Origin: JAPUDQ01 sp049644865
GTDB lineage: Bacteria; Patescibacteriota; Saccharimonadia; Saccharimonadales; Saccharimonadaceae
DNA length: 34,146 nt
NCBI GenBank assembly: GCA_049644865.1
Contig: JBARSV010000009.1
Span: forward strand, 1 to 34,146
Reading direction: 5' to 3'
Shown here: piece by piece, positions 7,607 through 15,018 of the stretch
Layout of the letters: the number at the start of each line of letters is the position of its first letter
How positions within the stretch are numbered: the stretch's first letter is position 1
Program-made: the position numbers and the translations under genes
The notes under the pieces: model-generated
The model's input: the letters and a program-made list of their open reading frames with translations, nothing else
Told to the model about the DNA's origin: nothing
The model's database searches: none

Positions 7607-7635
7607 TTCCCATACATGCAAAACAGGAATATAAT
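7607..7635 (+). promoter_or_regulatory. Probable pyrophosphatase promoter (TTCCCA, 17 bp, TATAAT)
   Basis: TTCCCA at 7607-7612 and TATAAT at 7630-7635 are separated by 17 bases. A strong AAAGGAGGT ribosome binding site follows at 7661-7669. Confidence 0.5.
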
Positions 7636-7672
7636 ATACAGATACGTTTAGCTAAATTATAAAGGAGGTTGT

Positions 7673-8203
7673 ATGCCTGATTTCAATAAAGTTCTCACAC
7701 CATGGGCGGATGATGGAGTAGTACATACCGTCATCGAGATACCCAAATGGTCGACTTTGAAGATAGAGTGGAACCGCAAGGTTGCGGCATTTGAGCTTGA
7801 CCGCGTCGAACCAAGTATCTTCGCCAAGCCCGTTAACTATGGGTTTATACCGGCTACACTCGACGAAGACGGTGACGAGCTCGATACGCTGGTACTCACT
7901 AACGACCCGATACAGACCGGTGTGTTTTTGAAGGCTCGCCCTATCGCAGTACTCAAGTTTGAAGATGATGGCGAAGTTGATGACAAGATTATCTGTGTAC
8001 CGGAAGATGATCGCAATACTGACAACGCTATTACGTCGCTTGATGATTTGCACGATCGTTGGAAACAGAAGATCGAGCACCATTTTGCACACTACAAGGA
8101 TCTCAAGAAACCAGGCGCAACGAAGATACTGGGCTGGGGCGATGCCACCGAAGCGACGACAATCATCAACCAGTGTATCGAGCGCTACACAGCCAGTAAC
8201 TAA
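7673..8203 (+). CDS. ppa: Inorganic pyrophosphatase, family I
   Basis: A 176-residue soluble enzyme that hydrolyses pyrophosphate to phosphate and so pulls biosynthetic reactions forward. The family I signature DGDELD is at 66-71, with the conserved EIPK near 22-25 and the YGFIP segment near 56-60, all metal- or phosphate-binding regions. Length matches bacterial family I enzymes. The start has a near-consensus ribosome binding site. The NUDIX hydrolase gene follows after 15 bases, so the two are probably cotranscribed. Confidence 0.95.
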   Translation: MPDFNKVLTPWADDGVVHTVIEIPKWSTLKIEWNRKVAAFELDRVEPSIFAKPVNYGFIPATLDEDGDELDTLVLTNDPIQTGVFLKARPIAVLKFEDDGEVDDKIICVPEDDRNTDNAITSLDDLHDRWKQKIEHHFAHYKDLKKPGATKILGWGDATEATTIINQCIERYTASN

Positions 8204-8218
8204 CGGCCGACAACAACG

Positions 8219-8674
8219 ATGGTTAAGACAAGAGCTCGCAATGGTCGCATCGCCAAATGCCTGATCGTAAACCGCGACAGTCATATACTGCTTCTGACCA
8301 TCGGCGACCACACGAAGCATCCTCATCTATCGTATCTGCCGGATTTGCCAGGTGGGATTATCGAAGATACCGAATCGGTGTATGACGGAATGGTGCGAGA
8401 AATCGTCGAGGAGACAGGTATCGTTATCGATCCACAACATCTGGTACGTGCAGAACGCAAGATTGTGTCAATGCCATGGCTAAAACGTGATATAGAGAAA
8501 TGGCTATTTGTCATCGATGTTGATATGCCTGAGGTGACGCTCAGCTATGAACATGAGAGTTACCGCTGGGTGACACTTGAGGAATTGCAAAATACGCGTT
8601 TCGAGAGTTTTTACTTCGACGATTTTATACAGCAGGCCGTTGGCAATTACGTGCAATTAGTCAACGGCCAATAA
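8219..8674 (+). CDS. NUDIX hydrolase
   Basis: A 151-residue protein with a complete Nudix box: Gly46, Glu52 and REIVEETGI (60-68), fitting GX5EX7REUXEEXGU. NUDIX enzymes cleave nucleoside diphosphates linked to other groups; the substrate here cannot be told from sequence. It starts 15 bases after the pyrophosphatase stop with no clear ribosome binding site, which suggests translational coupling. Pairing with pyrophosphatase makes sense if the enzyme releases pyrophosphate. The gene ends 12 bases before the stop of the convergent RelA/SpoT gene. Confidence 0.9.
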   Translation: MVKTRARNGRIAKCLIVNRDSHILLLTIGDHTKHPHLSYLPDLPGGIIEDTESVYDGMVREIVEETGIVIDPQHLVRAERKIVSMPWLKRDIEKWLFVIDVDMPEVTLSYEHESYRWVTLEELQNTRFESFYFDDFIQQAVGNYVQLVNGQ

Positions 8675-8686
8675 GAGAGCCTGTCG

Positions 8687-10156
8687 TTATGACCGACCTT
8701 TGTTGAGCTGTGCACGAATCTTGTTACGAGCATGAGCAGTAAAGACCCAGCCGAGCCAGTCTTGGTTGGGCTTGGCGTTTTTCTTGGTGATGATCTCAAC
8801 GACGTCGCCGTACTGTAATTTGTAGTCAAATCGTTCCATCTTGCCGTTCACGATGAAACCAGCGGCTTTTTCACCGAGATCGCTATGGATACGGTAGGCG
8901 TAGTCGAGTGGTCCTGAGCCTTCGGGGAGGTCGTAGATGTCGCCTTTGGGTGAGTAGACAAATATCCGATCACCAAACAAGTCAATCTTGAGATGTTCGA
9001 CGTCGACTTCTTTTCCTTCGTTCAATTGTGCGGCAACTTCTTGGAGCTCACGAATCCAGCGCAGATCAGCAGGCATCTCGGCAATCTTACCTTTGCCATA
9101 TGCATCGGTGAGTTTTTGCTCGTTGTAGTGGAAGCTAGCAGCTAATCCACGCTCGGCGTATTCATGCATCTGCTCGGTCCGTATCTGGAATTCGACGATC
9201 TGACCGTTGTCGGTCATGACCGTGGTATGCAAACTCTGATAGCCATTCAGTTTCGGACGGGCGATGTAGTCTTTGATGCGATTGACCATGGGCGGATAGA
9301 GACCATGGATAATGCCGAGTACAAGATAGCAAGTAGTCACATCGTCGACGATGACGCGGAGTGCCATGAGGTCATATATCTCATTGATGTCGGGGATTTT
9401 TTTGAGTTTTTTGTAGAGGCTATAGACACTTTTGATCCGTCCATCCATCTGGTGGTCGATTTTTTCCTCGGTTAGTTTCTTGTCGACTGATTCGCGCACT
9501 TTTGCGAGTTTGCGGTGACTTTTACCGAGTCGGTCTTTGATCTCGCGCTGAAGGTGTTTGAATTCTTTGGGGTCGAGGTATGAAAATGCTAGCTCTTCGA
9601 GCTGTACGCGGACACGTCCCATGTTGAGTCGATCGGCGATGGGTGCAAAGACTTCAATCGTCTCGCGAGCAATCTTGAGCTGTTTTTCTGGGGTCATATG
9701 ACGCAAAGTCTGCATGTTGTGCAGTCGATCTGCGAGTTTGATGATGATGACTCGTACGTCTTGGCCGACGGCGATGAGTAGTTTAGTGAGATTATCCTTG
9801 GTTTCAGGCAGGTAGTGGCTGAGATCTTTCATGCCGGCGCGGGCACGACTGACTTTTGTAACGCCACCAACTAAGAAGGCAACATCACGACCAAAATATT
9901 TCTCGAGCTCTTCAAATGTCGTCTGTGTATCTTCGAGAGTATCGTGCAGCACTCCGGCGATGACAGTATCGATGTCCATACCCCAGTCGACGAGTATGCC
10001 GGCGACCGCGAGCGGGTGCGTGATGTACGGCTCACCACTGTGGCGTTTCTGGCCAGCATGTTTTTCGGTCGCTAGATCGATGGCGCTGATGAGTTCGGCG
10101 ATTTGGTCGTCGTTGTAATTATTCTCCGCCAGTTTCAGCAACTGCTGCTTTTTCAT
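8687..10156 (-). CDS. RelA/SpoT (p)ppGpp synthetase/hydrolase lacking the C-terminal regulatory region
   Basis: A 489-residue stringent-response enzyme. The N-terminal HD hydrolase domain keeps His47, the His71-Asp72 pair in HDTLEDT, and LADRLHNMQTL. The synthetase domain keeps GRIKSVYSLYKK, YDLMALRVIV, IKDYIARPKLNGYQSLHT and EFQIRT. The RIKD motif is of the RXKD type found in bifunctional enzymes, not the EXDD type of RelA. A TGS domain follows (about 395-455), and the protein ends about 35 residues later. Full-length family members of about 700 residues continue with a helical region, a Cys-rich or CC domain and an ACT domain; these are missing. The start follows an extended -10 box by 6 bases (leaderless). 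Confidence 0.93.
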   Translation of the reverse strand: MKKQQLLKLAENNYNDDQIAELISAIDLATEKHAGQKRHSGEPYITHPLAVAGILVDWGMDIDTVIAGVLHDTLEDTQTTFEELEKYFGRDVAFLVGGVTKVSRARAGMKDLSHYLPETKDNLTKLLIAVGQDVRVIIIKLADRLHNMQTLRHMTPEKQLKIARETIEVFAPIADRLNMGRVRVQLEELAFSYLDPKEFKHLQREIKDRLGKSHRKLAKVRESVDKKLTEEKIDHQMDGRIKSVYSLYKKLKKIPDINEIYDLMALRVIVDDVTTCYLVLGIIHGLYPPMVNRIKDYIARPKLNGYQSLHTTVMTDNGQIVEFQIRTEQMHEYAERGLAASFHYNEQKLTDAYGKGKIAEMPADLRWIRELQEVAAQLNEGKEVDVEHLKIDLFGDRIFVYSPKGDIYDLPEGSGPLDYAYRIHSDLGEKAAGFIVNGKMERFDYKLQYGDVVEIITKKNAKPNQDWLGWVFTAHARNKIRAQLNKGRS

Positions 10157-10162
10157 AGGTAT

Positions 10163-10171
10163 AGTGTACCA
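10163..10171 (-). promoter_or_regulatory. Extended -10 box of the RelA/SpoT gene
   Basis: On the minus strand TGG-TACACT occupies 10171-10163, and 6 bases separate it from the ATG at 10156. This is the same arrangement as at other predicted leaderless genes in the window. Confidence 0.55.
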
Positions 10172-10197
10172 CGTACATCATTTCACTAGTGTTGAAG

Positions 10198-10221
10198 ACA
10201 ATTACTATATGGAATAATTGT
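10198..10221. repeat. Short dyad ACAATTA/TAATTGT in the divergent RelA-GAPDH region
   Basis: Exact 7-base arms at 10198-10204 and 10215-10221 are separated by 10 bases. It lies between the divergent promoters of the RelA/SpoT and GAPDH genes, a natural place for a regulator site, but no protein can be assigned. Confidence 0.5.
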
Positions 10222-10274
10222 ATACCATTTTCGTCCATAGACAGAAAAAGTAGACATGTTACGAAACGAGTCCG

Positions 10275-10304
10275 TTGCGTAGACTCCGCGCGGCGATATA
10301 TAAT
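10275..10304 (+). promoter_or_regulatory. GAPDH promoter (TTGCGT, 18 bp, TATAAT)
   Basis: TTGCGT at 10275-10280 and TATAAT at 10299-10304 have an 18-base spacer. The leader is about 36 bases and contains a GAGG ribosome binding site at 10339-10342 before the ATG. Confidence 0.65.
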
Positions 10305-10347
10305 AGTAGGTGAATACGCTACTGCTTAATCAAGAAATGAGGTGGAC

Positions 10348-11358
10348 ATGGCAAAGTTAGCAATCAATGGGTTCGGACGTATCGGGCGGAATGCCTTTAA
10401 AATTGCATTTGACCGCAGTGATCTCGATGTTGTCGCGATCAATGATCTGACCGACACCAAGACATTGGCGCACCTGCTCAAACACGATTCGTCTTATGGT
10501 GAGTACGAGCATGAGGTGGGTTATGATGACAAAGGTATCATCGTCGACGGCAAGCACATCGTCGTGTTGGCCGAAAAAGAGCCGGCCAATCTGCCGTGGG
10601 ATGACATGGGGGTTGACGTGGTTATAGAATCAACCGGTTTCTTCGTCGACCCAGCCAAGGCTCGGGCGCATATTGACCCAGCCGGTGCCAAAAAAGTTAT
10701 CATCAGTGCACCCGCCAAGGGTGAGGGAGCCGATACTATCGTACTCGGTGTCAACGACGATAAGATCAAGACTGCGACTGATGTTGTCAGCAACGCTTCG
10801 TGTACGACGAACTGTATCACACCAGTTATGGGCGTGCTGGAGAGTCATTTCGGCATCGACAAAGCCATGATGACAACGGTGCACAGCTATACGGCCAGTC
10901 AAAAACTACAAGATGCTCCGGCCAAGGATCTCCGTGAAGCCCGGGCTGCAGCCGAGAACATAGTGCCGACGACGACTGGTGCGAGTATCGCCGCCGGCAA
11001 AGCCTTGCCAGCGATCGATGGCAAATTTGGCGGGCTGAGTGTGCGCGTGCCGACCCCAGTTGTCAGTATGAGCGACTTTGTGGTACTGCTCAAACGCGAC
11101 GTCACTGTTGACGAAGTCAAAGATACTTTCAGGGCAGCGGCGAAGGAGCCGTTTTACCAGGGTATCTTGGATGTGACCGAAGAAGAGTTGGTCTCAAGTG
11201 ATTTTAAGGGCAACGCCCATAGTTGTATCGTCGACTTGCCGCTGACCAGTGTCATCGGCGGCAACATGCTCAAAGTCGTCGCGTGGTATGACAATGAATG
11301 GGGCTATAGCAACCGCCTCGTTGAATTAACAGCCGATGTCGCAAAAACGATAGGGTAA
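10348..11358 (+). CDS. gap: Glyceraldehyde-3-phosphate dehydrogenase, type I
   Basis: A 336-residue glycolytic enzyme that oxidises glyceraldehyde-3-phosphate to 1,3-bisphosphoglycerate. The N-terminal Rossmann motif is INGFGRIGR, the active-site Cys152 lies in ASCTTNC, the partner His is in TTVHSYT, and the C-terminal WYDNEWGYSNR is intact. The NDLTD segment at the end of the second strand suggests NAD rather than NADP. The frame has a GTG start two codons earlier, but ATG 10348 matches the family N-terminus and has GAGG five bases upstream. RpiB follows after one base, so the two form an operon that begins the sugar-phosphate block. Confidence 0.97.
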   Translation: MAKLAINGFGRIGRNAFKIAFDRSDLDVVAINDLTDTKTLAHLLKHDSSYGEYEHEVGYDDKGIIVDGKHIVVLAEKEPANLPWDDMGVDVVIESTGFFVDPAKARAHIDPAGAKKVIISAPAKGEGADTIVLGVNDDKIKTATDVVSNASCTTNCITPVMGVLESHFGIDKAMMTTVHSYTASQKLQDAPAKDLREARAAAENIVPTTTGASIAAGKALPAIDGKFGGLSVRVPTPVVSMSDFVVLLKRDVTVDEVKDTFRAAAKEPFYQGILDVTEEELVSSDFKGNAHSCIVDLPLTSVIGGNMLKVVAWYDNEWGYSNRLVELTADVAKTIG

Positions 11359-11359
11359 T

Positions 11360-11812
11360 ATGAAGATATATCTCGGCTCTGATCACGGCGGATTTCATCT
11401 GAAAGAACAGGTGTTTGCTTATTTAAGCAAGCGTGGGGTTAGTGTCGAGGATGTCGGTGACAAAGAGCTTGACCCCCATGATGATTTCCCGGAGTTTGCG
11501 GCGCTGGCTTGTACAAAGGTTATCGGTGATCCGACCGAGACGGCGCGAGCGATCCTATTGTGTACAGGTGGACAGGGTATGGCCATGGCGGCGAATCGGT
11601 TTCGCGGTATTCGTGCGGCGGTAGTGTGGGATAGCTACGAGGCCAAGATGACTCGCAATGATAACGATAGCAATGTACTTTGTCTGCCATCGCGTATGCT
11701 CGAGGACGATACGTGTGAGTGGAAGAAAATCATCGACACATGGTGCGATACACCGTTTGCCAGTGCCGAACGGTACCGTCGGCGCAATCGACAACTCGAC
11801 GATTTGGCCTAA
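11360..11812 (+). CDS. rpiB: Ribose-5-phosphate isomerase B (RpiB/LacAB family) with variant active site
   Basis: A 150-residue sugar-phosphate isomerase, expected to interconvert ribose-5-phosphate and ribulose-5-phosphate. The N-terminus GSDHGGF carries the Asp8-His9 pair, and Cys68 in LLCTGGQGMAMAANR aligns with the catalytic cysteine of RpiB (usual context CGTGIG). The segment normally reading REHNDAN, whose His opens the sugar ring in E. coli RpiB, here reads RNDNDSN, so His is replaced by Asp. Activity is likely but specificity may differ. The gene starts one base after the GAPDH stop. Confidence 0.9.
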   Translation: MKIYLGSDHGGFHLKEQVFAYLSKRGVSVEDVGDKELDPHDDFPEFAALACTKVIGDPTETARAILLCTGGQGMAMAANRFRGIRAAVVWDSYEAKMTRNDNDSNVLCLPSRMLEDDTCEWKKIIDTWCDTPFASAERYRRRNRQLDDLA

Positions 11813-11825
11813 AAGACAATCCAAC

Positions 11826-11855
11826 TTGCTCATGATTATCGTCATAAGGTATAGT
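11826..11855 (+). promoter_or_regulatory. Promoter of the 143-aa membrane protein (TTGCTC, 18 bp, TATAGT)
   Basis: TTGCTC at 11826-11831 and TATAGT at 11850-11855 have an 18-base spacer. The -10 box lies 9 bases before the ATG at 11865, so the mRNA is predicted to be leaderless or nearly so. Confidence 0.5.
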
Positions 11856-11864
11856 TAGTGTAAT

Positions 11865-12296
11865 ATGACGAAACACTATCAACCACCTCATTTGTTACTC
11901 CATAACCTCATCGGGGCATTATCGTATTATGGTACAACTGTACGGGTACTTTTATTTGGTTTCTTGTTAGCTTTGGCTGTCACACTCGGGGTTACCAGCG
12001 GCGGCTTGAACGCCAGTAAAAGCTTTGAGAATTTTGTGTATGTACTGGCATCATTTCTGTTGCTCGATGCCGGTTACGTGACCATTGCTCGGGTGCTTCC
12101 TATATCGACCGAACGATTTGATCAAGGATTATTCTTGGTACTGCTGTTTGCTGTCGCAGGAGTTATCATTTGGCCGTATTTTGCCGTTGGGTCAGGTCTC
12201 GTATTGCTGAGTGCAAAAGCCGTATTCTTATTTGCGCTTTTCGTGCTAGCACTACGCATGGTTCTCGGCTTCTTTGTCGGCCATAGAGTGAAGTAA
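11865..12296 (+). CDS. Hypothetical four-span membrane protein
   Basis: A 143-residue protein I do not recognise. It has four hydrophobic segments (about 27-47, 57-79, 86-107 and 113-136) joined by short loops, with few charges inside the membrane. There is no enzymatic motif. Its stop overlaps the start of the epimerase-like gene by one base (TAATG), so the two are likely translationally coupled. A predicted leaderless promoter lies directly upstream. Confidence 0.75.
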   Translation: MTKHYQPPHLLLHNLIGALSYYGTTVRVLLFGFLLALAVTLGVTSGGLNASKSFENFVYVLASFLLLDAGYVTIARVLPISTERFDQGLFLVLLFAVAGVIIWPYFAVGSGLVLLSAKAVFLFALFVLALRMVLGFFVGHRVK

Positions 12297-12937
12297 TGAG
12301 CACGGTTATTGTCCCGAGTGTCACGCCAAATACGCCTGATCCTCATGTCTTTCGTGAACAAATGGAGCGAGTCAGTTTTGCGCCACGCGTACAGATAGAC
12401 CTCATGGACGGCGACTTTGCACCAAATAAAAATCTCAATCCGGTTCAGGTGTGGTGGCCAGATGGTATACAGGCCGATATACACCTCATGTATGACCATC
12501 CAGTCATGCATGTCGAGACACTGATCAGTTTGAAACCGCATCTCATCATTATTCATGCTGAAGCGCAGACCGATGTCGAAGCACTTATTGTACATATAAA
12601 AAAATTTGGACTAAAAGCAGGTGTCGGGTTGCTGGCGGATACGTCTGTTGAGTCTGCACATGGTTGCATAGCTGTTGCCGACCACGTTTTGTTGTTTGCC
12701 GGCAAACTGGGATCATTTGGAGGACAGGCCGACCTTGCGGTACTCGACAAGATATCGCAGATTCGTGCGATTCGCCCCGATATCGAGATAGGCTGGGACG
12801 GTGGTGCAAACGAATCAAACGTCGCTCAGCTTGCTGAGGCAGGAGTGAATGTCATAGATGTCGGCGGAGCGATCCAACGAAGTGAACGGCCTGAAGCAGT
12901 TTATAATTTGTTAAATGATTTAATATCTAGTTATTAA
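12296..12937 (+). CDS. Ribulose-phosphate 3-epimerase-like TIM-barrel protein, one metal ligand changed
   Basis: A 213-residue protein with the layout of ribulose-5-phosphate 3-epimerase, which links ribulose- and xylulose-5-phosphate. IDLMDGDFAPN (Asp35), DIHLM (His63), GSFGGQ and the late WDGGANE correspond to conserved epimerase elements. Known enzymes bind metal through His, Asp, His and Asp; here the first His is Gln33. The PGFGGQ-type loop is recognisable as LGSFGGQ. The protein could be an active variant or a related epimerase. Its start overlaps the upstream stop, and its stop overlaps the stop of the small minus-strand gene by two bases. Confidence 0.85.
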   Translation: MSTVIVPSVTPNTPDPHVFREQMERVSFAPRVQIDLMDGDFAPNKNLNPVQVWWPDGIQADIHLMYDHPVMHVETLISLKPHLIIIHAEAQTDVEALIVHIKKFGLKAGVGLLADTSVESAHGCIAVADHVLLFAGKLGSFGGQADLAVLDKISQIRAIRPDIEIGWDGGANESNVAQLAEAGVNVIDVGGAIQRSERPEAVYNLLNDLISSY

Positions 12938-13188
12938 CCACCCAATATGTCTGGTCGGTTTCGACCATCTGCGTGACCACTTTGCCTGTTAAGGGTGCAG
13001 CCGCCACAAAATGATTTAAAAATTACTTCTGTTGTATTACTTGTCACAGCATGTCCAAGCTTGTGAGCTGGACAGTATAACGTCGTGCCCTTCTCTGCGG
13101 TTGTGGTTATACTAACACTTAACTCTCCGCAAGGAGGATCGATCTTCTCTGCATTTGTAGACGTGTTATTGGGTGAATCAAACGACAT
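12934..13188 (-). CDS. Small hypothetical protein with spaced Cys/His residues
   Basis: An 84-residue protein I do not recognise. Cysteines occur as PPCGE, YCPAHKLGH and FCGGCTLNR, a spacing that could bind zinc, but no known ribbon family is evident. The case for a real gene is its promoter: on the minus strand TTGACT and TATTAT are separated by exactly 17 bases, and the -10 box ends 6 bases before the ATG. It fills the 323-base space between the epimerase-like and transketolase genes. It converges with the epimerase-like gene and their stop codons overlap. Confidence 0.6.
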   Translation of the reverse strand: MSFDSPNNTSTNAEKIDPPCGELSVSITTTAEKGTTLYCPAHKLGHAVTSNTTEVIFKSFCGGCTLNRQSGHADGRNRPDILGG

Positions 13189-13194
13189 TATCTA

Positions 13195-13223
13195 ATAATA
13201 TAACTATTAACTCACAAAGTCAA
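13195..13223 (-). promoter_or_regulatory. Near-consensus promoter of the small Cys protein (TTGACT, 17 bp, TATTAT)
   Basis: On the minus strand the -35 box occupies 13223-13218 and the -10 box 13200-13195. This is the best sigma70-like match seen in the window, and only 6 bases separate it from the ATG. Confidence 0.7.
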
Positions 13224-13263
13224 TACTGTCTACCCCTATAGTGATTATGGTAAGATAGACATG

Positions 13264-14139
13264 ATGAGTGGGCAACTCACACTAAAACAAATGGACGCCA
13301 TGGCGAACACGATTCGCCAGGATATTATTCGTATGCTCGAAGAAGCTGGCTCGGGCCATAGTGCGGGGCCGCTTGGCATGGCCGATATATTTACGGCGTT
13401 GTATTTCAGTGTGCTCCAGCATGATCCGCATAATCCTGATTGGCCAGAGCGCGACATATTGCTGCTGAGTAACGGCCACACGGTACCAGTTCGTTACGCC
13501 ACGATGGCACGGGCAGGGTATTTCCCGGTCGATGAGCTCATGACGCTACGCAAATTTGGTAGTCGATTGCAGGGCCACCCTGAGCGAGTACGACTACCAG
13601 GAGTAGAAGCTACTAGCGGGCCACTTGGCAGCGGCCTGAGCCAAGGTGCTGGCATGGCCTACACGATGGAGTATATCGATATGAACCCGCAGCGCTGGGT
13701 CTATGTCATGATGGGTGATGGCGAGCTCAACGAGGGTAATATCTGGGAAGCGGCGATGTTTGCCGGCAAATACAAGCTGCACAATCTCGTCGGCATCATC
13801 GACCGCAACAATATACAGATCGACGGCAACACCGAAGATGTCATGCCGCTTGAAGATCTCAAGGGCAAATGGGAGAGTTTTGGCTGGCATGTGCTCGAGA
13901 TCGATGGCAATAATATCGAAAGTGTCATAGACGCCTGCAGCATGGCCCGGGCCATCACCAACAAACCCAGTGTCATCATCGCCCACACCGTACCCGGTAA
14001 AGGTGTGGACTTCATGGAGTACAATTACCACTGGCATGGTGGTGCTCCAGGTGCAGGAGTGCCCAACAGCCAGCAGGCTAAAAAAGCACTGCACGAGCTA
14101 AGGACCTTGCGAGGTAAAATTGTCGGAGAACATGAGTAG
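13264..14139 (+). CDS. Transketolase, N-terminal (thiamine diphosphate-binding) subunit
   Basis: A 291-residue protein equal to the N-terminal third to half of transketolase. With the C-terminal subunit at 15012 it would move two-carbon units between sugar phosphates. It shows GSGHSAGPLG (His32), SNGHTVPV, LGSGLSQGAGMA and the thiamine diphosphate/Mg motif GDGELNEGNIWEA followed by DRNNIQIDG. Split transketolases are known in many bacteria and archaea. ATG 13261 is also possible; ATG 13264 was chosen because TAAGAT (13251-13256) ends 7 bases before it, as at other predicted leaderless starts. A DMT-type membrane gene, not the C subunit, follows after 6 bases. Confidence 0.95.
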   Translation: MSGQLTLKQMDAMANTIRQDIIRMLEEAGSGHSAGPLGMADIFTALYFSVLQHDPHNPDWPERDILLLSNGHTVPVRYATMARAGYFPVDELMTLRKFGSRLQGHPERVRLPGVEATSGPLGSGLSQGAGMAYTMEYIDMNPQRWVYVMMGDGELNEGNIWEAAMFAGKYKLHNLVGIIDRNNIQIDGNTEDVMPLEDLKGKWESFGWHVLEIDGNNIESVIDACSMARAITNKPSVIIAHTVPGKGVDFMEYNYHWHGGAPGAGVPNSQQAKKALHELRTLRGKIVGEHE

Positions 14140-14145
14140 ATAATT

Positions 14146-15018
14146 ATGCCGTGGCAACTAACAATGCTGCTACAAAATGTCTTCGCGAGTGTTTATGCTC
14201 TTGAGTCACGCACGCTTGCCAACAAATACCATCGTGCACATTTTCAGATCCTTGCGGTAACGTTTTCGGTTGTATATGCTGTTTTCCTCATCTATGGGCT
14301 TATGAATGCTGACAGGATAGATATGGCAAAGGGTTTTACATTTTTGCCGATTATAATCATGGTCGCGGCTGCTTTTACGATTTGGACAGTGTTAACATTT
14401 ATCACGTTTCGTTTTGTTGATGCTGCAGTCGGTACATTACTTACCGTTCTCAATCTCTTAGCTGTGGTTATCACTTCGACGATAATCATAAACGAGTCAT
14501 TGTCGGGTATGCAACTAGGCGGGGCAATTTTGCTGATTATCAGTATAGTCTTTATTTTTACAACTAAACAATCTAAACGCCACCACCATAATACTGCACT
14601 TGCTATTATGCTTAGTGTAGTCGCGAGTATATGTTTCGGACTTGCTATCACCGGAGAAAAACATGTTCTCAACAACATTGGCGGGCCTACATATGCCATA
14701 GTCGGTATCGGCGCACAATTTCTATTCTTGGCGTTACCGGCGCTCCTCTACAGGTCAGAGGAGTTCCGCCATTTTCGCGTACCGCAGTTTCGAAATAAGG
14801 TTGTAGTTATGGGTATAGTGAGGGCCGGGGCTGGATTGCTATTTATATTATCTATGATAGGCGCTAACAATGCTTCACTTGTGGGTATGTTAAGTGGGTT
14901 TAAAATAATACTTACGACGCTTTTAGCTGCTATACTATTGAAAGAAGTTACGTTTATAAAGCGAAAGTTATTGGCGTCATGTATAGCATGCGTCGGGGTG
15001 GGGTTAATGGTATGGTAA
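14146..15018 (+). CDS. DMT/EamA-like transporter between the transketolase halves
   Basis: A 290-residue hydrophobic protein with about ten membrane spans arranged as two five-span halves, separated by a charged segment with KQSKRHHH near residues 140-150. This is the layout of drug/metabolite transporter (EamA) proteins. The substrate is unknown; position inside a transketolase operon hints at a sugar or metabolite. The gene starts 6 bases after the N subunit stop and overlaps the C subunit start by 7 bases. It looks more AT-rich than its neighbours: one 60-base row (14401-14460) has 24 G+C, against 32 in a row of the N subunit (13741-13800). This suggests later insertion. Confidence 0.8.
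   Translation: MPWQLTMLLQNVFASVYALESRTLANKYHRAHFQILAVTFSVVYAVFLIYGLMNADRIDMAKGFTFLPIIIMVAAAFTIWTVLTFITFRFVDAAVGTLLTVLNLLAVVITSTIIINESLSGMQLGGAILLIISIVFIFTTKQSKRHHHNTALAIMLSVVASICFGLAITGEKHVLNNIGGPTYAIVGIGAQFLFLALPALLYRSEEFRHFRVPQFRNKVVVMGIVRAGAGLLFILSMIGANNASLVGMLSGFKIILTTLLAAILLKEVTFIKRKLLASCIACVGVGLMVW

Noticed and set aside
7652..8326. 224-codon open frame on the minus strand across pyrophosphatase
   Set aside because: It lies opposite a clearly conserved pyrophosphatase and shows no domain or start signal.
13594..14094. 166-codon minus-strand frame opposite transketolase N
   Set aside because: Antisense to the thiamine diphosphate-binding region, with no independent evidence.
14979..15011. 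Earlier start for the transketolase C subunit
   Set aside because: The additional residues (MYSMRRGGVNG) overlap the transporter gene and lie upstream of the usual subunit N-terminus. ATG 15012 fits better.
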